Notes: generated by a model not told the origin, from the sequence alone. A stretch of DNA of 64,000 bases from Gnetum montanum (GCA_015680685.1 MNCI01030115.1:148895-212894); one strand, 5' to 3'. Numbered from the stretch's first letter, positions 10,892-23,020 are shown. Translations and numbers: made by a program.

Positions 10892-11605
10892 CTACATCTC
10901 ACAACAACCATAGCCCTATAAATACCCTGACGATTAGCCTTTTAGGGGTTGGCAAATCATTTGAGCATTGAGAATTTGAGCATTCCTAGCATCTTCGCTA
11001 CTCCCATACCTAAGCACCCAAGCTTAACACCTTGGCAAGTACTACAGCGCAGTCTTCCCTTGCATCAGCAGAGCTTGATGACTACCAACCCAGCAGGTCC
11101 AACCTTTCTTTCAAGTACCAGTACCATGTCCATAACGTCTTAGAGACTGTGACCGCACTGCTACGCTGTCGTTGTGCCTATCTGATGTCACGTACCAATT
11201 TCACATATTGTTCAATAAAAAGTTACGCTCCTCGGTCTTGGGGCAATGTACTTATTCACCTAAACTCTTGTTCCATTTTCTTTTAGCATTTGTTTCAAAT
11301 TTTTAGCATAAATTTTTTGCATTTTTTCTACTATCAACATGCACTTACATATTCATGTTACCATTTTTTCAGGTTGAGACTCTATGTTACATTCTTGCTT
11401 GTTGTCCCGACTCCCACACGAAACTCACTAAAAGCTCTTTTATAAACGGTTATTGTTACACCACTTAAGTCCCTATCTAATCGACCAGACCATTTAGGGT
11501 ACCTCATTTCTATTTCTCCCAGCACGGCCCTTGCATGGATTTGGGGTTAGGCTATATGCCCATGGATCTCTTGGTGTTCTAGCCACCAACATTTCGGATG
11601 TCACA
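10892..11605 (+). mobile_element. gypsy-2 5' LTR (5'-truncated)
   Basis: It aligns with 28094-28804 from ACATCTCACAAC onward, including the TATA box (CTATAAATA, 10915-10923), GCACCCAAGCTTAACACCTTGGCAAGTAC, and the 3' terminus ATTTCGGATGTCACA. The 3' LTR appears about 220 bp longer at its start, so the left end here was lost with part of the target. Confidence 0.85.
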
Positions 11606-11610
11606 GTTTT

Positions 11611-11627
11611 TGGCACTAGAAGGAGGG
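11611..11627 (+). other. gypsy-2 primer-binding site
   Basis: TGGCACTAGAAGGAGGG, five bases after the LTR end CACA. The same 17-mer is found in the gypsy-1 leader at 4066. The priming tRNA is not identified. Confidence 0.7.
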
Positions 11628-12594
11628 CCTCCCATTCCTTTTATATGCAAAGGGTAGTCCCACATTCTTTCTACACCCTCATCACTAGCAGCAAGCTAGA
11701 GTAGACATAACACCCTTGTGGACCTACCACGATAGTAGCTAGATCAAAGGCCAATGCAAGAGTCGTCTACATTTTGGTTGGTGCAGATTGGTCCCAATTG
11801 ATGTTTTCCCTAGAACCTCGTAGGACAGAAAGCCCAAACTGTCCATTGTGTTAAGCTCTGAGTGTTCTGTAAAGCGTGACAACCCAATGAGCGTGATAGT
11901 CCCTCAGAGCGTGACAAGCATAATGCCAGAGATAACCATTTTTTTAGCATTTCCAAACTTAGCCATTTTTGGCCTATTCTTTACATTTTTCATACTTAAC
12001 TATCTTGTTTTAAAGTTTCTTGCACCTAAACATTTTTTACAAGCATATTATTCTCTCACATCCTTCTTATGTAATGAAAATGAACCCAATTAACACCTCA
12101 GCTACTACCTTGAGCTTGGAGGTGGCTTACCCCATCCAACATATGGGAGACGTCAAGCAACCACCTAGCCCCATGCGACCACAATGATAGTCTCTTAGAC
12201 TGTGACATCAATTACCCAGCACATGGTACTTGATGATGAATGGTACAATTTCCTGTGTGCTAAGCTTCAGGTGGGCCTGTCATTGGACTGCTAGGAAATG
12301 GAAGCTAAGCACAATTTTGTAATTATCCACTGAAATGGAAGGAGGTTCCTTTCCACCCCAAACGTGGTGATACGACTCACTGAAAACTTCAAATGGATTT
12401 TGGACCAACTCATTAGGGTGAGTGGGCCGAGAGAGCAGGACACTGCATCAAACTATGATGAATCCCTACATGATGGGCAGGAGGAGTTTGAATCTCATTC
12501 CAATGATGGCATCCCATTCTACGTATCAATCCCATAGTCTGCCTCTGTGTTCTTGCCACACTAGTCATAGTCCTCTGCCTTCTTTGAGGCAACT
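11628..12594 (+). other. gypsy-2 leader, no recognised gene
   Basis: About 1 kb between the primer site and gag. It holds several GAGCGTGACA or AAGCGTGACA motifs (11872, 11890, 11911) that recur in the 3' region of the element. No supported reading frame. Confidence 0.5.
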
Positions 12595-14234
12595 ATGACA
12601 CTTCCACAACCCAAATCTTCATTGGTGATGGCTAGCCACCTACCTACACAACAAAGTGTAGGACCTTCTTCCTTCTTTCCTTTCATTATTTTCACACAAT
12701 GTGTTCATTCTTCATTACCTGCATCTATGACACCAACGCTACTGTATGTGCATACCATGTTCATATCACAGCCACACACAAGTCACATTCTTGTCATTCC
12801 CACCATCTCAGTCCCATCACCAACAACAACCCCAACCTCAACTACATGGTGGGCCCCAACATCAATACCCATGGTACAAGTGTCACACGTGCCATAGTAT
12901 ATGCAGCAACAAACATACCAAGCATCACACATGGTAGCATAACCCACTACAGGGATGTGGACCGCTCTAACGGCACCACCCATGGCACAGCCGATGAAAT
13001 CCTCTACAACATCCCCAAGTTTGGACCAAGTGTTCCAACTTATCCAAACTCTCACAGAGGAGGTCAAGGTGCTTAAAGCTGCTAACTCAGAAATGGTCCA
13101 TGAAATAGACTTTTACAAAGACAATCCTATTAGCCCTATAGTTCCTCCACTAACACTAACTCCTAGGGTCCAACTTCCCCAGTTCACAAAATACAACAAT
13201 GAAGGTGACCCAAACGCTCACTTAGTGACTTTCCATTCTGAGTGCTTACTACTACAAGCATGGCCACACGCCATCATCCATGTCTTTGCCATGTCTCTGA
13301 CTAGCAAAGCCCTCAACTAGGATCATGCGCTTCCTAGGGCTTCCATCTCAACTCTAGAGGAGTTGCTAAGCCAATTTGTAACCCACTTCAAGTACAACTT
13401 GAAGCCAGAGGCCACACTATATCAGTTGATGAACGTTAAGCAAGGAGTGTTGGAACTAGTACAAAAATTTATACAATGTTGGGGCACCTCCCTAAATGAG
13501 ATTCGTGAGCCAATCACCGAAACCCACTTATTAGTAATTTTTAAAGGTGTAGTAAATAATTTCATTAAATCAAAGCTATTCTATTTAGCCCTGCATTCCC
13601 TTAGTCAAGCTTTTGCTTAGACAAAGAGCATACAAGATGCGATGGACGCTAGCAAGGAGCTGGCTTACATAGCCTACAAGAATGTGCATGCAAAGAGAGA
13701 CAAGGAAAAGGGAAAAGCCATGACAACCATCGTGGCAATTGTGGCTGATGAAGCCAAGCCCAACAACAACAAGCAAGTAGCAAAGGCACCTAAGGCCCTA
13801 GCTAATAATAACAAAGCATCAGGTTCTGGCAATGCAGGAACCAACCAACCTGCATCATCAACAGCCATGGCCAAACTCCCTCAAGGCCAAATTTTGAGCA
13901 CAAGGATTGCTCAAAATACACCCCTTTGCTAATCAAGCTATCAGAGCTTTTGGACCAACTACTAAGTGCTAGGCACATTTAGCACAAGCAAATGTCAGAG
14001 GATGCACAAAAATGCCATAAGGGGTACTACGAGATCCTCTAAAACCCTTCTGTGACTATGCCCAATGAGCCTCTAGTACCCAAGAATTTCAGATTGGATC
14101 GGTTCTACAACTACCATCAATTTCATGGCCACGACACAGATTACTGCCTAGTGTTGAAGGATGATATCCAATGCATGATCGATCAAGGCAAGCTGGTACT
14201 TGATGAAAGTAACCCTGTATGGCTAGAAAACTAA
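12595..14234 (+). pseudogene. gypsy-2 gag remnant
   Basis: A Pro/Thr/Ser-rich N-terminal part leads to the capsid region in one frame from 12955 to 13932: TEEVKVLKAANSEM, then RVQLPQFTKYNNEGDPNAHL, FAMSLTSKALN, a TAG stop where the family has Trp (13318), and LMNVKQGVLELVQKFIQCW. A second TAG lies at 13618. Farther on (14052-14234) a zinc-knuckle-like segment reads YNYHQFHGHDTDYC where the family has C-x-Y-H-x4-GH-x4-C, so the first Cys is Tyr. It would form the particle and bind RNA. Confidence 0.8.
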
Positions 14235-14925
14235 TCCATGAAAGTCTATACAGATCCATTAAACACTAGAGGTGCAAGATATATCATTAATGCTATCAGC
14301 ATTGATGATGATGCAGAACCAACACATGAACCATTTATGGTTCGTGTGCCCTCTGGTAACATTGGGACCTTAACATCAACTAGGCCATAGGTCCCCTTTG
14401 TCATCAAGGCACCACCTCGAGCGCTCATGACACCCTTCGTGGTTAGGGCAATGCACCATGTTGCGGCAACAAAAACCTAGGCACCTTTTGTCATAAAGGT
14501 GCCAAAACGTGCAAACCCCCGATCTGCCTAGGGTTCAATGGTGGGCATTGCATCACGACCTGCCTACCCAAAGAGACGTGATGAGCATCTAGCTAACAAG
14601 ATGGCTAGGGAATGCACAGAGCTAGGTCCACCTAAGCCTACCCCCTTGTCAGCCATTCCCATGGCCTCATTGTTTAAGGTCACCAACATAGACAAGCACA
14701 TGCAACAAACAAGCACCGAGGCTTAAAGGCCCACTACCCAACCAAGAGCCAAGTCTCCTCCTTGAGAAATCTGTCTCTTAAGACACATGGAGGAGATAAA
14801 AATCACCAAACAAGTTGATGATGGAAAATATTTTCTAGATGTGCTCACACAGGTCAAACAAGCTCTAAAACAAAAGAATTTAAATTTGATCCAGTATGAC
14901 TTAATTATGACATCCCCTACTCATC

Positions 14926-15650
14926 GTGACCCCTTTGGTTCACATGTTGGCATCCATTCCTATTAAGGAAGACATGCCAATGGACAAAAAAGCTATCCAT
15001 GCAGTGATACCCCTGCCAACAACCAAAGAGCCAAGGTCAACACTATTGACCTTTCGCAATGAAGTGATCAAACCTAACCTTGAGAAAGGTCAAGTAACCA
15101 CTGCATCCATGTTCATAACAATTCACGTGGGTCAGTACAAGATTCAAAGGGTGCGTGTAGACGATGGGACAACAACCAACATTATCCCATTCCCCATCAT
15201 TGACAAGCTAGGCCTGGTAGATCAAATCAGACCAACAACAATGTCCTATTTAAAATCCTTTAATAGGGCATGCATGGTTGTCAAGGGGACAGTCACAATT
15301 GATTTAGTGGCAAGGAAGCAATTCCCCACTAATGCAAAATTCATTGTGATTGAAGAGATGCCTAGATTCAACCTAATCTTAGGGAGGTCTTGGTTAGCCC
15401 AGCTATGAGCTATCTCTTCACCAATCCACCAAAAAATCCACTTGCCTTACAAGGGTGGAAAAGTGGTAATCTTTGGTGATAATGTAACCCCTTTGACCAT
15501 CAACAACGTAGACACTAAACAAGGGTCGAAGGTGGAGATCTCTGATGTACACCACTTGTTTGCAATGAAGGTCACTATTGTTCAACCAATGACAAGCAAT
15601 CAAACAAGACGAGAAACCTCTAGGAGGAGGCTCTATGGGTAGAATTGCCC
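14926..15650 (+). pseudogene. gypsy-2 aspartic protease
   Basis: The open segment 14926-15408 has the retropepsin active site as VDDGTTTNIIPF (family V-D-x-G-[ST]-[ST]-x-[ND]-I-[IL]-[PF]) and closes with FNLILGRSWL, the ILGR flap-side motif of Tat proteases. Catalytic Asp and Gly are present. A traceable continuation lies in 15442-15720 after a stop. It is followed by an exact 73-bp duplication and then by the antisense module, so its normal fusion to RT is interrupted or spliced. Confidence 0.85.
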
Positions 15651-15725
15651 TTTTTTGTAGCAGATGATGGCCTAGGGGAGTATCATCTAATACCCTCCAA
15701 GCCTTACACACCGCCTAACCTGCAT

Positions 15726-15870
15726 CTGGTTAGAAAACATTTGCGTGACTAGGGCAAGTCCCTAATTCATCTGCTAGTCCAAGTTGTAGTCTGCGTTGCT
15801 GGTTAGAAAACATTTGCGTGACTAGGGCAAGTCCCTAATTCATCTGCTAGTCCAAGTTGTAGTCTGCGTT
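15726..15870 (+). repeat. exact 73-bp tandem duplication
   Basis: Two copies (15726-15798 and 15799-15870) beginning CTGGTTAGAAAACATTTGCG and ending AGTTGTAGTCTGCGTT, without visible difference. Each copy starts with CTG|GTTAGA, a possible splice-donor context at the end of the protease frame. Confidence 0.95.
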
Positions 15871-15904
15871 ATATTTACTTTTTGCATTAGTTATGGTTTT
15901 GTTT

Positions 15905-16110
15905 AACTTTATTTCATAAAAAAAATGTGGTCCAAAATGACCTTAAACTATCACGCGGCTTGAAATGGCCTTAAACTATCGCATGGCCCACCAAGGCCTA
16001 AAACTAGCAACTGACTTCCTTCTACGCAATGGCTTGAAATGGCCTTAAACTAGCAATGGCCCTACCACTATGGCCTTAAACTATCATAGGGCCCACAAGG
16101 GGCCTAATTA
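15905..16110 (+). repeat. degenerate TTAAACTATC repeat, left boundary of antisense module
   Basis: Five or six copies of a 30-40 bp unit with the core GACCTTAAACTATCRCRYGG or TGGCCTTAAACTAGCAA. The same core recurs at 21335-21365 and at 25028-25345. Confidence 0.75.
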
Positions 16111-16304
16111 CATCAACAACAAAAAATCCTCAATCAAAGTATCAATTGAATTACAAGTTAAAATGATAAAACGAGAAGTAAATAAATTTCATGTTTTTTA
16201 TTAAATCATGAGTCAAATACATAGTCTAAAGTTACATCATATCCAAAAAGACATAAAATTGCCCAACAACAGGGCTACATCATAATTTGCATTATGATGG
16301 AAAG

Positions 16305-16367
16305 CTAAGGCTCTTCCCCTCTGTCTTTATCCACTGCTCCACTGGGTCCCGCACCTTCACCTAGTGC
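16305..16367 (-). pseudogene. antisense gene, last exon
   Basis: 21 codons from the acceptor TTTGTGTAG to TAG: a Gly/Ala/Glu tail. The phase matches the preceding exon exactly (phase 0). Confidence 0.65.
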
Positions 16368-16469
16368 CTACACAAAACAAAAATTAAACAATAAATCAAT
16401 CAATAAATAAGATAATGTGCAAAACTATAATGAAATAAAATAGAAAATAATAAAATAAGTTAAACTAAC

Positions 16470-17247
16470 TTGAAATGAGCCCGTGTCCATGTCTGGGGGC
16501 ATCTTGTTGAGGCCAGACTCTAGGCATCGAAGGATCTCATCATCTAACATGCGTGTCCAATCCTCCTCTTCCAAATCAACACCTACGAGGGTCTTCCCTT
16601 TCAGAGAGGTCACTTTTGCAACCTTTTTGCCAAGGACAATGATCTCTCTCTCCAAGGATTCACTAACCACTAGATGGCTCACAAACATGTTGTAAGCCTA
16701 CTTTACACCAATGGCGTCAAGGAATATGTCTCAAAATCAGTGCTCCATAGACTCATCCCTGTACTTCTTGCAAGAAGCTGCACATTCCATCTTGTAATGA
16801 TACTTGTGATTTTTCTAAGTCTATCCCCATTCATATACTTTGGTGTTGTAATCCTTCCAATCTTGGTTCTTCCAAGCCAAGAGGTCCATCTACAAATGTT
16901 GTTCAATGACCTCGCGAGTAGCCTCATTCTTGCCCCACACAGCCAACCAGTACCTAGCGTAGTCAATCACAGCCATATGCCAGCTGCCATCTGATTTGTC
17001 ACGGGTTGCCAGGAAATCATAACATGACTGCAAGTCTTCTAACATGGCTGCCTAGTTCACCTTCTACTCCTAGAGCTCTTGCACTTGGTTTCCAAAGCTC
17101 CTCGTTCACATGCCTGCACTCCCACAATGATCGTGCAAAGTGCAGTGCGCATTTACTTGCCTTGTCATATATACGACGAGGCACTTGCTCCATCTTAGGA
17201 GGGAACTCAGGTACAACATCCACCTGAACCACTCTTCTCAGGTCCCA
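16470..17247 (-). pseudogene. antisense gene, penultimate exon
   Basis: It begins after ACTCAAG with WDLRRVVQVDVVPEFPPKM. One frameshift near 17030 moves the frame to SCYDFLATRDKSDGSWHMAV, then IDYARYWLAVWGKNEATREV and MFVSHLVVSESLEREIIVLG, and it ends MPPDMDTGSFQ at the donor. In-frame stops are TAG or TGA at places where Gln or Trp would fit. Product unknown. Confidence 0.6.
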
Positions 17248-18416
17248 CTTGAGTCATGAGCTTGTTATCCCAAGTGGTGAAACATTAGTCATAAAACAAA
17301 AGACAAAAAAAGGGAAAAAGGAGGTAATTATAGCAAAATAAATATACCTATCTTAGGATCTATCTGTTTAAGGTGGTCAATCATATCATCCACTACACCT
17401 TGCATGAAGGCAAACTTGTCTAGATTTTTCACCCATAGTTGTGAGCAGAAAGTGGATGTAGATTTGAGACACTCAACAGAGGCATCACCCGTTGTGACAT
17501 AAAGCATTTTAGGGTCGTCAAAAAAACACACAAAAATATAAAAATGATAAAAATATATATGTAGAAAAAAAAGGGGGTGACACAATGAAGATGGCGATGC
17601 AAAGCTCCTACCCAACAAGCCCTCAGGGGTGAGAGCAGGGGGATTGCCCATCTAAACACTGATAAACAAGTGATCAAATTCACCATCCTCAAATTGCAAC
17701 CCCTCTTCTTCAAGCTACCTTAATACTTCGTGGTTTCCTCATCTTCCATGTGTCCCTTAGGTTGAGGAACATCACCCTCTAAGGGCTCCTCTTTTGCTAT
17801 AGGGGCCCTCTTGCCTATGTTGCACAAATGTAAGTTAGAACACTCAACAAAAAAATATAAATAATAATAATAAAATATACTAAATAGCGCATACTTACTA
17901 GCTAATTCTGATCATGCATCATGAAGTCTGAAGCACAGCTTCTTGCCTCTTTCCTTAACTTCACACACAGGCTCCTCCACTAGGCAAGGCTTCTTGATTT
18001 GCATTATTAACTTCACCATCTCAACGATGAGTCATGCCCCCCTTGTTCCATTACCTATGTTTGTAGGAGGTGCCTTCCCAGAACTGTCACATGCATGGTA
18101 GGATGGCCACACGTGGCCCTTGGTTGTCACTGAAAAAACTCACCAATAGCCTTTGGGGGATCCTATGACCAAGTCATGTGAAAAAAATGGTGAATCCATG
18201 GCTTGGAAATCTGGGTGCGATCTTGCACCATCCATAGCCCATTCTCATGAACCACCAAGAATTCTGCAAACCTTCATAGACACACTACGAAGAAGGAAAA
18301 ATGCACATGGGATCATGCCCCGAAGTTACCACGAAGTTTGATAATTTCAAGCCGTAGGCCCTCGACAAGGTATTTGGCCCAATTATACTATGTCCCCTCC
18401 TCTATTATGTCTTTCA

Positions 18417-18797
18417 TTACCCAAGCTTGCTCCACCCAAGAACCTGTCCTTGAAAAAGTAGCTTAGAAAATGCATAAACCCGAAAGACAGGATAGAGGTG
18501 TTGGGCCATAAGCAATTTCACTTGCTTTATGGGTATACCCTTGTAGTCTTTCTTTGTGCCCAGCCACTCTTCAATGCCCTCTCTATTGTTTAGCTCCTTA
18601 TTAGTCTTTTCGCCTACCGATAAACCTTTAGAGGGGATGCCAAAGAGATCTGAGAAGAGGTCATCCATGATCTCGAAAACCACCTGCACGTTATGAACTC
18701 GTGTGTAGAAGTAGTCGACACTCTCGGTGAAAGAGTCAACTAAGGCAATCATCTCCACTATCAGTATGTTTGGGTTCATAGCCAAGGAAAGGGCCAT
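18417..18797 (-). pseudogene. antisense gene, internal coding segment
   Basis: A 126-codon open segment starting MALSLAMNPNILIVEMIALV, with DDLFSDLFGIPSKGLSVGEK and IPIKQVKLLMAQHLYPVFRV later. Exon borders were not settled. It is one of the longest open stretches of the module; no known family recognised. Confidence 0.5.
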
Positions 18798-19353
18798 GAG
18801 CCCAGCCTACTAAAGATTTTGGGTTACCCTTGCTGGGGCCTCATGGCACAACCAGCACTGCGAACTGTCAACCTCACTATACTTGAAGAGGAGATTGGCC
18901 TCAGTGCGCCCTGAAATAACCACTGTAACCTCTTTGGACTTGGATGAAGTTGCAATAAATAAAAGTAAAATTAGTAACATGATGAGGATATAAAGTTAAA
19001 GGTACATGAAAGTAAATAGATGATCTAATTTACGTGGCACAAACAATGTGTGGAACGGCAGTAATGAGATCGAAACCTCCTCTACACTTGGTATTCGGGA
19101 TGCCCACTCAAGGTTCAACTAGCCGAGACTCCAGCACTTCTCATAGGATTTGGAATACCTACCAAGGTATTTTGCCAAATCTACCCCAACTTACCCTATA
19201 ACACCAACACACATATTCTTAGTAAATGAGAATTCCTACAGGGCTATTTAGACCAGGTTGTTTGCATTAATAGAAAATTTGGCAATAAGCAAAAAGGCAA
19301 TTAGCATCCTAAGTCATGAAACAATAGGTAGTGTAAAAAAATCACAATAGGGC

Positions 19354-19808
19354 TCACCCTCTAGCACAGTAAACTGTCCCAGGTGGATTCTGGAAGGTTG
19401 TGTGCACACGATGGGCAAGAAATACAATGTTGTATTTGTGGTAGCATTGGAACTCATGCATCTCCCAAATCCAAGACAAGAGCCTGAGGCCTTTTGGATG
19501 TTGGGTCGAGCTCCCTACCCCTTTGCCTTCAATAGGTTCATCTGACATGAATTTCAAGATGCCTCTGTTTGCCCTAGGCAACAACATCTCGACTATGACA
19601 CTTGCTATTTTGGCTGACAAGTGTGATCATATGATCACACTGAAGTGCCGGAGTAGGAATTCTAAGAATTCTTGTGCACCCTCCTGAAACTAGACCGCCT
19701 GGTGTCCCACACATGCATGTGGTGTGGGAACATTTGGCATGGGATCACTCATACAACACAGAATCCTCACCAATTCGACCACGATGAGAGCAAGTTTCAG
19801 CAAGATCT
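19354..19808 (-). pseudogene. antisense gene, upstream exon
   Basis: After the acceptor TGGCATTGCAG the frame reads ILLKLALIVVELVRILCCMS, and after two stops continues KIASVIVEMLLPRANRGILK and ends near GTVYCARG. The preceding small segment 19946-19977 (MVVPTSLPYEA, donor near GTTAAT) may be its first exon. Unknown function. Confidence 0.5.
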
Positions 19809-20194
19809 GCAATGCCACAGTAATGAAAGCATTAGTATTGGAAAAAGGTAACAAAAACAATAAAAAGTAATAAATAAACGATACATAAAATAAGATAAAA
19901 GGAAAATAAAATTTATTACATACAACATAATTAACTTTTCCCCAAGCCTCATAGGGAAGGGACGTTGGCACCACCATCTTCTAAGTGTTGATCACGCTAC
20001 CAAGGAGTGTGACAACTGCAAAGTTACTAGCAAAGAGTTGAGAAGATTTTCTAAGTATCAGTCATGTTGCCAGGGAGCATGACAACTGCAAAACTTGCAA
20101 AATTTTTCTAAGTGTCGAGCATAGCAGAGTCAAAATATTTTCTAACTTTTTTTCATGCTCTCAAGAACACCTAAATGTGACAAACATGACCTTG

Positions 20195-20590
20195 GACTGC
20201 ATTGGCTAAGTTCCATGCCATGACACGGGACACCAAACAACCTTGTTCTGCTCTATGGCGCGAGATGCTTGTGAAACCCCTATTCCATGCTACGACGTGA
20301 GACACCAAAGAAAGCCTTGTTCCATCCCATAGTGTGGGACACGTAGGAAACCCTTGTTTTGCGATGTGGGACACAAAGTGCCCAAACCCTCATGATGTGC
20401 TACACTCGTGGGACATTGCAAAAAACCTCATCCCATTCCATGGCACAAGATGCACTGAGACCCTTGCCTAGCACCGTAGTGTTGGACATCAAGACAGAAA
20501 TTGTATCACGCTAAGAAACCCTTGTTTTGCAGCATCGGACATCAAGAACCCTTGTTCCACACTACAATGCAGGACACCCACAAACCCTTG
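20195..20590. repeat. degenerate tandem repeat of about 42 bp
   Basis: About nine units built on ACCCTTGTTCCATGCTAYGR followed by YGTGGGACACCAA. Spacing varies between roughly 35 and 50 bp. It lies upstream of the first exon of the antisense gene. Confidence 0.75.
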
Positions 20591-20599
20591 ACGCCAAAA

Positions 20600-21500
20600 C
20601 AAAAAACAAAAAAAAAGGGAAGGCAAAAGAAAGGAAAAAGAAATGCACAATGCGCACTCCCTCTCTGGCCATAGCATAGTGGCCATGACAATGACGGCAG
20701 TGGCAACAATCCCTGCCCATGGCAGGCTACCTTTCAAACACCCAAAACCCAAAGCCCAGACACGTGGGAAAGCAAGAAGAGAACAAGATCACAAGGGTGG
20801 GGTGTGACAGCTTACCTGGCCGACGACATCTCTTGGTGTTTCTCAACGTGCACCCTAGGAAGACACTGTAGTGTGCACTCACCTTTATCAACATTGGTGA
20901 GGCCAAGGTATCTACGCTCACTCCTATATGTCATCTTTAGCTACTACGCTCTAGCTTTCCTATTGTCAAACTCTAGCTCCCTCTCTGGCTACTACGCTCT
21001 GCCTTGCTTATGCTATGCTCAGATGATTATTGGCTCAAATGGTGAAAATGACAGGTTTACTATGGGTAAAACCTCTATTTATACCCTTCAAGGTCAAATG
21101 ACATGTCACCCTTTGGAGACATTCCCTGTCTCGCACGTAACGGAGTACACTCCATGTCTTATGTGTAATGCAGAACGAGCATAGCACCTAGAGTTAGAAA
21201 AAAAAATTTAACATTTTCAGCTTCCTACACTTAGAAAATCTTTTACATTTTTCTTACGTGCTTGATAAACATTCAGCTCAGTCCCACATTTCAAACCTTT
21301 CAAGCTTTCCTTAGGCTTACACCCCACACATAGTCTATGGTCCGCTACAACCTTAAACTGGCAATTTTATGGCAATTTTATAGTAATATATATATATATA
21401 TATAAACAAATCATTTTACATACTGCATGGTTAATTAAGTTTTCATATCATTGCCTTCCTTATTCTATGCATTTCTCTTTATTAAAATAAGTGTCGCTTG
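20600..21500. other. gypsy-2 non-coding, right side of antisense module
   Basis: No supported gene. It contains CTACTACGCTCTA motifs (20940, 20990), a TA microsatellite (about 21386-21406) and one GTCCGCTACAACCTTAAACT copy at 21338 that marks the right boundary of the module. Confidence 0.5.
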
Positions 21501-21523
21501 ACATTTTTCTAGTTGTTTTGCAG
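21500..21523 (+). other. possible 3' splice site before RT
   Basis: A pyrimidine-rich TTTTTCTAGTTGTTTTGCAG directly precedes the RT open frame. Ogre-type Tat elements are known to splice an intron between protease and RT, so this is a candidate acceptor. Reading on from the site meets a TGA before the first ATG of the RT frame, so the frame is not perfect. Confidence 0.4.
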
Positions 21524-21536
21524 GATCTCTTGAAAA

Positions 21537-22690
21537 ATGAATGCATATGAGAGTCTTCATTCGCCCTTAGTCTTGACTAGACCTTATGGCAAATTCACAA
21601 GATCCATAAACACAAAACTCTTGGACTTAGAACTGCTTACCTATGACACAAATGTAGCATCCCTAGAGACATTACTAGATTGGCTGGAACATCTAGTTAG
21701 AGCTCTAGACTTAGAAGCAAGTGGCGTAACTGAGGATCCCCTCATAGAAGTCCCTATAACAACATGCAAAGGTGAGGCAAAAACATTGAAACTAAGTTCC
21801 TTATTAGAGCCTCAAATCAAACAAAGCATCTCTAAAGTCCTTAGTGACAATGTCAAGACGTTTGCATGGTCCTACGAGGACATGTTGGGCTTAGACCCAC
21901 GTATAATACAACATAACATTATCCTCAATCCACACGTTAAACTAGTTAAGCAAAAAGCTCGTAAAGTCAAGCCTGAGGTCACGTTGGCCATCCGTGATGA
22001 AATCACTAAGCTTTACAAAGCTGGTTTCATCTAGGACTACGCTGATTGGGTTTTGAACATTGTAGTTGTCCTTAAGAAAAATGAAAGCATACACATTTGC
22101 ATAGACTTTCAGGATCTAAATAAGGCAACCATTAAAGATGATTTCCCATTGCCTAGTATTGACCAACTCATTGATACTATGACCGGTCCTGCCTTGTTAT
22201 CCTTCATGGACGAGTTCTCAGGGTACAACCAAATCCAAATCAACCTAGAGCACAAACTTCGCACTACTTTCATGACCCCCTAGGATACGTTTTATTATAC
22301 AATGCTATCCTTTGGACTAAAGAACACAAGAGAAACATATCAATGTGCAATGACATACATCTTTAGCGACTATCTATTGGACTTTCTCAATGATTTCGTT
22401 GATGACATAGCAACTAAGTCCAAAGTAGCTCGTGATCATTCAAATGACTTGAACTGTGTTCTCAAACGTTTTCTTAGACATAACCTTAGGCTTAATCCCA
22501 AAAAGTATGTCTTTGGCATCAAAACTAGTCGCATGTTGGTATCAGAAGCAGGAATACCCCATAGACCTCAACAAGGTCAAGGGTATCACCAAATTAGCAC
22601 CACCAGCAAACCTTAAGGAGTTACGTAGGTTACAAGACATACTACAATTCATACGTAGGTTTATCGTAAGGTTGACTGACAAGTTATAGC
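21537..22690 (+). pseudogene. gypsy-2 reverse transcriptase
   Basis: RT of the Ty3/gypsy Tat type: FAWSYEDMLGLDPRIIQHNI, IHICIDFQDLNKATIKDDFP, FMDEFSGYNQIQI, LSFGLKNTRETYQCAM and the active site FVDDIATKSK with both Asp kept. TAG stops replace a residue after GFI (22032), Trp of the P-W-G-T motif (22281) and probably Gln after TDKL (22686). A frameshift near 22560 shifts to YPIDLNKVKGITKLAPPANL. The preceding segment 21537-22034 is the connector typical of Tat Pol. Confidence 0.92.
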
Positions 22691-22692
22691 CA

Positions 22693-23020
22693 ATGCAACA
22701 TTTGCTCAAAAAGGGGATCCACTTTGAGTGGACAACTCAATGCCAAGAGGCATTTGACAACCTAAAAAGGGAGTTGGCTCAACTTCCAACAGTCTATCCT
22801 CTACAAGAAGATAGACCTTTCTACATTTACCTTGCAACCTCAAACATGTCCATTGCTTCTCTACTTTGCCAAAAGCAAGATGATGGCTCCAAGGTCCCTA
22901 TTTATTACTTAAGCCATGCGCTAGTAGCACATGAGGTGAAATATAATGATGTGAAGAAGAACTATCTTGCCTTAGTCTTTGCACTAAAAAAGTGGAGACA
23001 CGACCTTTTCCATAGTTAAG
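22693..23020 (+). pseudogene. gypsy-2 native RNase H
   Basis: It follows RT directly: FEWTTQCQEAFDNLKRELAQ, then FYIYLATSNMSIASLLCQKQ, IYYLSHALVAHEVKYNDVKK and ALVFALKKWRHDLF. This is the degenerate native RNase H usual in Tat elements, where the first Asp is not kept. Confidence 0.85.

Larger units (their letters stand above)
16305..19977 (-). pseudogene. antisense intron-containing gene inside gypsy-2, function unknown
   Basis: The minus strand holds a series of coding segments separated by AT-rich gaps with splice signals. The last two exons are clear: 16470-17247 ends GSFQ then GTTAGT, the intron ends TTTTGTGTAG, and 16305-16367 reads ALGEGAGPSGAVDKDRGEEP then stop. Upstream segments include 17348-17510 (ends HLKQIDPKIG with donor GTATAT), 18417-18797 and 19354-19808 (acceptor CATTGCAG). 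In-frame stops and at least one frameshift show it is dead. No family was recognised: it is rich in Trp, Lys and Glu, partly coiled, without gag, pol or transposase motifs. Tat elements such as Grande and Retand are known to carry antisense genes, but after pol and not between PR and RT. Confidence 0.65.
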
